Assembly: GCF_000801105.2 (NCBI RefSeq)
Contig: NC_079517.1
Coordinates: 11,532,001 to 11,596,000, forward strand
From: Raphanus sativus
Lineage: Eukaryota; Streptophyta; Magnoliopsida; Brassicales; Brassicaceae
Direction of reading: 5' to 3'
DNA length: 64,000 nucleotides
Below are positions 57,661-64,000 of this stretch, piece after piece. Position 1 is the stretch's first letter, and the number at the start of each line of letters is the position of its first letter. The notes beneath the pieces are model-generated. The model worked only from the letters and a program-made list of their open reading frames with translations. It did no database searches and was not told the DNA's origin. A program made the translations under genes and the position numbers.

Positions 57661-58822
57661 ATTAGGTTTAACAATATTGTTAGATTTGGCTACCGAAATG
57701 ATACCTATTCATACAAGGAATGAAATCTGAATTTCAAATATTCATGCATGGGCGGATCTATACAAAGATTTGCAATATGGAAGATGCAAATGAAAATATT
57801 CTCCTTAGAAAACGAACAAATAAGGACGTTATTTCTATTTTAATTTTAATTTTTTTTTAAAAATATGTTTACAGCTAAGCACATAATTGGATTAAAAAGG
57901 TAAAGTATTTTCTAAATACATTGTTCCTAAGTTTTTTCTATACTATATATTGTTCCCAAGTCTTTTCTATACATTGTTCCTAAAAATCTTTTCTATATTC
58001 ATAATTCTCTCTTTTGTTAATTGTTATTAATTTTTCTATTTTTCTTTATTTTTATAAATTCTTTGTACAACCTAGCACTTAATGTGATTAAAAGGTAAGG
58101 TACTAAACAATATATTAAAGAAAACTTTAACTAAAAAGAAACTAATAAATTGCAAGATTCAAAAAGTGTTGACCCAGTACCATTTTACATACACTTAATT
58201 AGACGGCTCCCAAAATCTTTTCTATATACCTAGCTATCTTTTTCTCTTCTGTCCATTGTCCTCGCTGATCAGTGCTTGAGAAGCGTTGTTTGGGAAGAAG
58301 AAGCTTTCAGAGTCTCCTTCCCTTTGGTTTGTCTTCTTCAATCTGCCAGGGAATAGAAAGAGTTTCTTTCGCTCCCTTTTCTCCGATTCTCTCTTTAGGT
58401 AAATGTCTTACTCGGCTACTTGCCAGCAAACTTTGTATGTTGTCTTCTTCTTCATCTCGGTTTGGTTTAGCTTCTCAAAATCACTTGAGGTATGTAAATG
58501 ATATGCTAGTTTCCTTAGTTATACATAACCGATCATGGGCATAATAACGAGATGAAACATTGCTTCGGGTCTCCAAATTTAAATGGTTAATATATATATA
58601 TGGATCATTCAGCCTCTAAATTGATTAAGAAAAATATATTTATTGAACATTTAGTTATTGTTTCAAGCCTCCATAAATCTCAGGAGAGGCTCACTATGTA
58701 AAACTTTGTTTGGCTGTTGAATAGAACTCGTTTACTTGTGTGTCTGATATGTATCACTAATCACAGGTGTGCACTATTCATGTAGGTTTTGTTTGGTGAT
58801 CTGATTCTTGACTGGATGTAAA
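57661..58822. other. Upstream region and 5' leader of the SUN gene, right arm
   Basis: AT-rich spacer, then a leader from about 58,260. A GTAAATG donor near 58,400 and CACAG/TGTAG acceptors near 58,768-58,786 suggest a leader intron ending just before the ATG. The frame at 58,272-58,544 overlaps this leader and looks non-coding. Nothing else is seen. Confidence 0.45.
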
Positions 58823-60702
58823 ATGCAAAGATCACGGAGAGCTCTTCTGCTTAGAAGAAGAATTTCTGAGGATACTTCCAATGCAAGGAATCGACTCTAC
58901 AAAGTTTTATTGTCTCTCGTTTTTCTCATATGGGGGTTGCTCTTGTTATCTACTTTGTGGATAAGTCATAGAAATGGTCACAAAGGTAGCCTTTTGAGCT
59001 CCTACAAGTATGCAAAACATATAACATAAAAATAATATTGAACTGCAATTGGTAACATTTAGAGACAACAACAATTATGAATATGTGTATACACCTATAG
59101 TTGTTCTTTCATCTTGTCTTAAGCGTATTAAACGCTTACTTTTGGCCATTTTCAGGGAAGTATCTAGTCGATTCGGAACACAATGGTGATCATCAAGATG
59201 GTGTTTGTGGAGATGAGACAGATGAACCTGTTGATGCACAATCACTTGAGTCGTCTACTTATGTTAACTCTACTCCTAGTTTGAGTCTGGATGCTCTTAT
59301 AGCCGAGAATGGTGGAAATGTTACAAAAAGCAAAGAAGACATTGGTCTTGTGAAGCAAAGTGAGATGAGTAACAGCAACACGGGTCCAGAGAATGACACA
59401 GAGACCAATGCTTCAAAGCTTGATCAGCTATCTCGTGTTGTTCCACTTGGCCTTGATGAGTTCAAGAGCCGAGTGTCCAATCCTAAACACGAGTCTTTAG
59501 AAGACCAAGTAAGCGGTGTGATTCACAGGATGGAGCCTGGTGGGAAAGAGTACAACTACGCAGCTGCTTCAAAAGGTTCAAAGGTCTTATCTTCTAATAA
59601 GGAAGCGAAAGGAGCCACAAGCATCATAAGCTCGGACAATGACAAGTATCTCCGGAACCCATGTTCTACCGAAGAGAAGTTCGTTGTAATAGAACTTTCA
59701 GAAGAAACGTTGGTGAACACTATCAAGATTGCAAACTTTGAGCATTACTCATCTAATCTGAAGGAGTTTGAGATTCTTGGAAGCTTAGTTTATCCTAGTG
59801 ATACATGGGTTCATCTTGGGAACTTCACAGCTTTGAACATGAAGAATGAGCAGAACTTTACACTAGTGGATCCCCAATGGGTGAGATATCTAAAGATGAA
59901 TTTTCTAAGTCATTACGGTTCAGAGTTCTACTGCACCTTGAGTTTACTAGAAGTCTATGGAGTGGACGCTGTGGAACGAATGCTTGAGAACTTGATATCT
60001 ATACAAGACAAAAACATGGTAAGACCTCAAGAAGGAAATAGGGAGTCCTCTGAAAGTCATGAGGATGGGATTAAACGAAAGGAGAAGGAACAAGAAACAT
60101 CACCAGGGAGTGTGGTTTTGAAACCTGAAGTATCAACTGAGAGAATGAAGCTGCCAGATCCTGTGGAAGAGCTAAAACATCACCAACCAGGAAGCAGGAT
60201 GCCAGGGGACACAGTTCTGAAGATACTTATGCAGAAGATAAGGTCTCTTGACTTAAGCTTATCAGTGCTGGAGAGTTACTTGGAGGAGCTGAGTTCAAGA
60301 TACAGGAAGATATTCAAGGAGGTAGATGTAGAGGCGATCAAGAGAGAAAAGGAGGTGGTGAAGATGAGACTAGAGTTAGATGGAATGAAGGAGAGTCAAG
60401 AGAGGATGCAGGAAGAGACCACGGAGATGAGAGAGTGGAGAATAAAAGTGGAAACAGAGGTTGAGAAGGCTGGTTATGAGAAGGAGAAAGTGTTGGAAAG
60501 GTTGGAGAAAGTTTTAGATAAGATGGAATGGATGGAGAAGAAAAGTGTGGTTGTGTTCACCATCTGTGTTGGGTTTGGGACTATGGCAGTTGTAGCGGTG
60601 ATTCTTGGGAAGTTGATAGGTTCAGAAAAGAAGCCAGCTGACTTGGCTTGGCTTCTATTGTTGATAAGCTCTATATTCGTCATGTTTGTTTTGTCTCTTT
60701 GA
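58823..60702 (+). CDS. SUN4: Mid-SUN domain protein (SUN4-like), right-arm copy, intact
   Basis: Exons 58823-58985 and 59156-60702, 569 residues, same length and layout as the left-arm copy (N-terminal membrane helix, central SUN domain, coiled coil, two C-terminal helices). About 25 residues differ, concentrated in the acidic linker (residues 60-130) and in the region between the SUN domain and the coiled coil; the SUN domain itself differs at only one or two positions. No indels. Both copies are open. Confidence 0.92.
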
Positions 60703-61345
60703 TTTCAAGAGCCTTCAGTTTTGGTTGGTCTTTTTAGTTTGTACAACTGTAGAGGCAGTTGAGTCTTTTATACAGAATAAACATGCTAAGTTCAAATGAA
60801 GATCAATTTTTTTTGTGCCGAAAATTCCGGTTCAGTACTGTAGACAAGAAGCACAATACCATAATTGAACTTAGCATATGAAGTTTCTGCTAATGAAGCT
60901 AATATTGAGAAGCAGAATAATCTCACCCCTGAGGAGGTAGATGCTCCTTCTTGACCAATGCCTTTTGCAAAAATTGCATACAGCACCGAAGAAGGACCTT
61001 CTAATCTCTAGAAGCATTCTATGGTAACTATATTCTGGTAGTTGGCTGGTGTATTACCTCTTGATGTATGCAATGCCTGCTTTACCTTTTTAAGATTGGG
61101 TTGTTTTATTTCGCTATGTCTGCTGAGTCTTCTGGAGAGTGCTTCACAGCACAACCTCAGTCAAAGAAAATGCTTAAAATCATAGAGGTCTACAAAACCA
61201 AGTATACACAAAACAGTGCAATAGTATTTACATCAGTTGGTTTATAAACCAAGTATACGCAAGAAGTTTGAGTGTAGTACTTTCAGATAATAAAATAATG
61301 TGACAAAGAATCTCTATTATTAAAAGTCATAAAATATGTTTATTA
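60703..61345. other. SUN gene 3' UTR and spacer, right arm
   Basis: Mirror of 11,017-11,659, apparently near-identical in sequence. Ends at the TTA target site of the Harbinger-like element. No gene is seen. Confidence 0.5.
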
Positions 61346-62676
61346 GGGCATCATTATTGGTAGGACCAAAAATTTGGTCCTTAGGTTATTTTAGTATTAT
61401 TGTGATGCTAAGGACAATGGTTAAGGACAATCACAAAAGTTTTGATTATTGGTAGGACTTATAGAGGTCTCTTAGTAAAAAAATTACAAACATCATTGAA
61501 TATGTATGAACATTGTACAATGAACTTATTAAGACTGTTACCTTCATTTGTGCAATTTCCAACTGAAGAAAAAAGGAAGTAAAGAACACAAAACTTATTA
61601 GCCAAATGCCAACCTCCTCTTTAAAAAACTTCTCGGAAGATCTTAGAGTTCGGATGTAGTCAATCACAAATTCAGGTTCTGAAAGAAAACAAAGGCAAAG
61701 CACAATCGTTGTAGAGACTATCAAGACGGTTTAGGAAGAAAGTGCAAACCAATTACAACACTGAACGGAGAAGGAGGGCTAACCAGGAGATTTTCTAGCA
61801 GGTACAAAGGACTCTTTCTTAAATGCTGAGTTCCACTTATCAATCTCTGCTTTTGCTGATTCAAGCTCACTCTGTGACCAAACAAAATAAGTCAGACAAC
61901 AAAAAAGAACACTGATGTAGTATAGAAATAAATTAAAAAGAAGAAAAAAAAACAGATTAATGAGTAGTAAGAACACTTGACATGAAGCAAGCTCATCTTT
62001 ACAGCTCTGAAGACTGCCACAGAGAGAGACAAAGCAAGCAGGTTAAAGTGTATACATCAAAGCAAACACTCTCTGCTTCAAACGAAAAGAAAAAGCTTCA
62101 AGAGAGAGGGGGAAGTGGATATAAAAAACCTCTTCCATAATTCTTCCATCCGAACTAGCAAACAAATCTGACGAAAAATATTTGTGAAAGACTTGCTGGT
62201 ATAATACATACATAAGAAAAAAAGATGACCTGTTCATGGTGGCAGAGATAGTATAACAGAGAGAAGCGGTGGCGGAAATCGTTGGCGGAAATCATAGAGA
62301 TAGTATAACAGAGAGATAGTATAACAGAGAGAAGCGGTGGCGGAAATCAATCGCGACGATTGTTGCGGCCTGTGGCTTGGCTTCAGAAACGGTGGCGATA
62401 TAGTCGAAATTGGGGACTTGTTTGCCGGCGGATTCGAACTGAGAGGTGAGCGGCGTCGGATTGATTTCGAGGAGAGACCATCGGGAGAGATCACGAGAGA
62501 GAGGAGTCGTCGGCGTCGTCGAGGAAAGAGAGAGAGAGAGGCGACACGTGTCTTACAAGAACCGTTGTGTTTCGTCCTTAATTAAGGAACGTTTGTTAAG
62601 GTAATTTGTATTTTTCATTTATTTTTTATCCTAGTCAGCAATAAGGACCTCTTAAAAGACGCCGATAATCTTGCTC
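61346..62676. mobile_element. PIF/Harbinger-like element carrying host-gene exons, right arm only (1,331 bp)
   Basis: Ends GGGCATCATTATTGG and CCGATAATCTTGCTC (imperfect inverted repeats, 11 of 15 matching), flanked by TTA at 61,343-61,345 and 62,677-62,679. The left arm has a single TAA at the same place (11,017-11,019), so this is a clean insertion with a 3-base duplication, as in PIF/Harbinger. No transposase is seen. Inside are FIP37-like exons (61,544-62,013) and, at about 62,230-62,340, repeated GATAGTATAACAGAGAGAAG and GCGGTGGCGGAAATC units. Confidence 0.82.
61544..62013 (-). pseudogene. Captured FIP37-like (WTAP homologue) gene fragment
   Basis: Four exon-like pieces with introns on the minus strand: 62013-61977 (SLQSCKDELASCQ), 61871-61784 (SELESAKAEIDKWNSAFKKE then SFVPARKSP), 61678-61614 (EPEFVIDYIRTLRSSEKFF) and 61564-61544 (LEIAQMK). 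In order they match the N-terminal part of FIP37, the plant WTAP-type subunit of the mRNA m6A methyltransferase complex, as I recall that protein. Introns retained between exons show DNA-level capture rather than retroposition. The fragment has no start codon of its own and no C-terminal part, so it is not a functional gene. Confidence 0.75.
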
Positions 62677-63637
62677 TTAGCTCCTAGGCGTTTAAGTCTT
62701 GATAACCGATTTGTAGTCTTGGACTCTTTGGAACACTTCTGAAACCGAACCATACCAAATCGAAATTGAAACTAAATCAGATTTCATAAATATACATACA
62801 GATGATGATCATATATCTCTGGAATCAGGAAATCAAATTCGAATGGATATCAAATATTTAAAAAACAATCAACATGCATAAAATTATTAATTATTTAGTT
62901 TTGAAATAACAAAATATCTTTAAATACTATTTATAAAAATCCAATTACCCAAAAAATTTAATTACTGAAACCTATGAATTATCCGATTGATTTTTTATTT
63001 AAAATATTTAAAATCCAAAATATTCTATATTTTATCCGAAAAAATTAAACTATCTTAATTTTTTTTCAAAGAACCCAAATTATATATACAATTACAGAAA
63101 AAATCAGAACATAACTGAAACCGAATTGGACATATAAGTTTATGGACATATAATCAAACTAAAAATGAACCAGATTTCATAAATATCCAAATGGATCCTA
63201 TAACTCTAAAATCAGAAAAAGGAAACCGAAAACCCGAAAAACCGAGCTGAAATGGTCAGAGCTATCTCTGTCTTGACCTCCTAAGCATAATGGATATGGG
63301 CTTGATTCTTACCAAGCCCAACGAGAGAGTTCCCTGAACCCATGTCCAACGAGAGAGAGAGAGTTCCCAGAACCCATGTCCCACGATCCTATCAATGTTC
63401 TTCATCCGCCCTGATCAAAACACTCACTCTCAAGTGTCGGAAGTTGGATATCCGAGTGGTGATTTGTTACGTCAATAAGTGACGTTACATCGCACCGTCG
63501 AAAATAAAATAAAATAAAAAGCAAAGCCACCTTTTGCTCTCACCAACCACAAACCTCCTTTTACACAGGCAGTGTCCTCCGCACACACACATCACATCAC
63601 AGAGAGATAGGGAGAGAGAGAGAGAGAGAGAGAAACA
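62677..63637 (+). promoter_or_regulatory. SHM upstream region, right arm
   Basis: Mirror of 10,059-11,016, apparently near-identical. Keeps the inverted TGACGT pair (about 63,465-63,490) and the GA repeat just before the ATG. No other gene is supported. Confidence 0.5.
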
Positions 63638-64000
63638 ATGGCGTTGGCTCTTCGCAGACTCTCATCTTCCTTCAAGAAGCCCATCTTCTCAAATGGCGTT
63701 GGTTCCCTCCGTTCTATGGTTATATTCTCTGATTTTCAGGCTTTTTTTTTATCTTTGTATCCTCCTCCGTTAGATTCTGATCCTTTCTTCATGTCTTTGA
63801 TGCTCAGTCTTCTACGTCAACCTCTGAGAGATCTCATTCCAGTGTAAAGATATCATCTTTTACTTTTACATAATACATTGGATCATATGCTTTTTATAGT
63901 GATCAACATATATATATCTTTGTTTCTTTGATCAGTGGATAAGGCAACTCAATGCACCTCTTGAAGAAATCGATCCTGAAATCGCAGATATCATCGAGCT
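63638..64000 (+). CDS. SHM2: Serine hydroxymethyltransferase (SHM2-like), right-arm copy, partial
   Basis: First three exons: 63638-63718 (mitochondrial presequence), 63808-63843, and 63936 to the window end ([20 protein letters not shown]). The coding bases seen match the left copy exactly; the intron before exon 3 has a shorter TA repeat (four bases less). The gene continues outside the window. Confidence 0.9.

Larger units (their letters stand above)
39092..64000 (-). repeat. Right arm of the giant imperfect inverted repeat
   Basis: Reverse-complement counterpart of 9,692-32,301. Gene order is mirrored: F-box fragment, Helitron, RLP, transposon field, GOST, RLP pseudogene, SUN, SHM. It is longer than the left arm because of three extra Helitrons and a 1.3-kb Harbinger-like element, partly offset by two Helitrons it lacks. 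It runs off the window inside SHM exon 3. Confidence 0.95.

Noticed and set aside
62337..62585. 82-codon Arg-rich frame inside the Harbinger-like element
   Set aside because: Composed of GA-rich repeats reaching almost to the TIR; no homology recognised and no sign of splicing or conservation.
9692..64000. Interpretation as a viral or organellar inverted repeat, or a CRISPR array
   Set aside because: Genes are nuclear with spliceosomal introns; no viral, plastid or mitochondrial genes, and no regularly spaced short repeats.

Overview
This is nuclear DNA of a plant in the Brassicaceae, most likely a Brassica or Raphanus relative. The genes have short, AT-rich introns with GT/AG borders. Their products closely match Arabidopsis proteins I know: a GDSL lipase, RAD52-1, TAD3, SHM2, SUN4, a GOST/GPR107-type membrane protein, RLP11/12-type receptor-like proteins and F-box/FBD proteins. 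The gene-poor stretches are dense in small Helitrons and MITEs typical of this family. Arabidopsis names are given from memory of the families; no search was run.

Layout. Positions 1-10,058 hold a last exon of an unknown gene, then four apparently intact housekeeping genes: a GDSL esterase/lipase (+), RAD52-1 (-), TAD3 (+) and mitochondrial SHM (-). From about 9.7 kb the window becomes one huge imperfect inverted repeat. The left arm (about 9,692-32,301) carries SHM(-), SUN4-like(-), a broken RLP(+), GOST(-), a transposon field, an intact RLP(+), a Helitron and an F-box/FBD gene(+). After it come sequences with no mirror copy here: a second, broken F-box gene and a third, broken RLP. A block of exactly 100 N (38,992-39,091) follows. 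The right arm (39,092-64,000 and beyond) then repeats the left arm backwards: F-box fragment, Helitron, frameshifted RLP, transposon field, GOST, broken RLP, SUN4-like and the start of SHM.

The arms are not uniform copies. They look almost identical at both ends (27.2-32.3 kb against 39.1-44.2 kb, and 9.8-11.6 kb against the matching outer right sequence). In between they differ by many substitutions, indels and at least six transposon insertions. Because each arm supplies the empty site for the other, element boundaries can be read to the base. Two Helitrons occur only in the left arm, three only in the right, and one is shared. The right arm also has a PIF/Harbinger-like element carrying exons of a FIP37-like gene. 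The 100-N join, which cuts an F-box gene in mid-exon, makes an alternative-haplotype or homoeologous contig misplaced in reverse a serious possibility; a real inverted segmental duplication is the other.

Functionally the window mixes stable single-copy genes with a small birth-and-death cluster of immune-type genes. Of five RLP copies only one (25,753-27,978) is open throughout, and of three F-box copies only one is complete.
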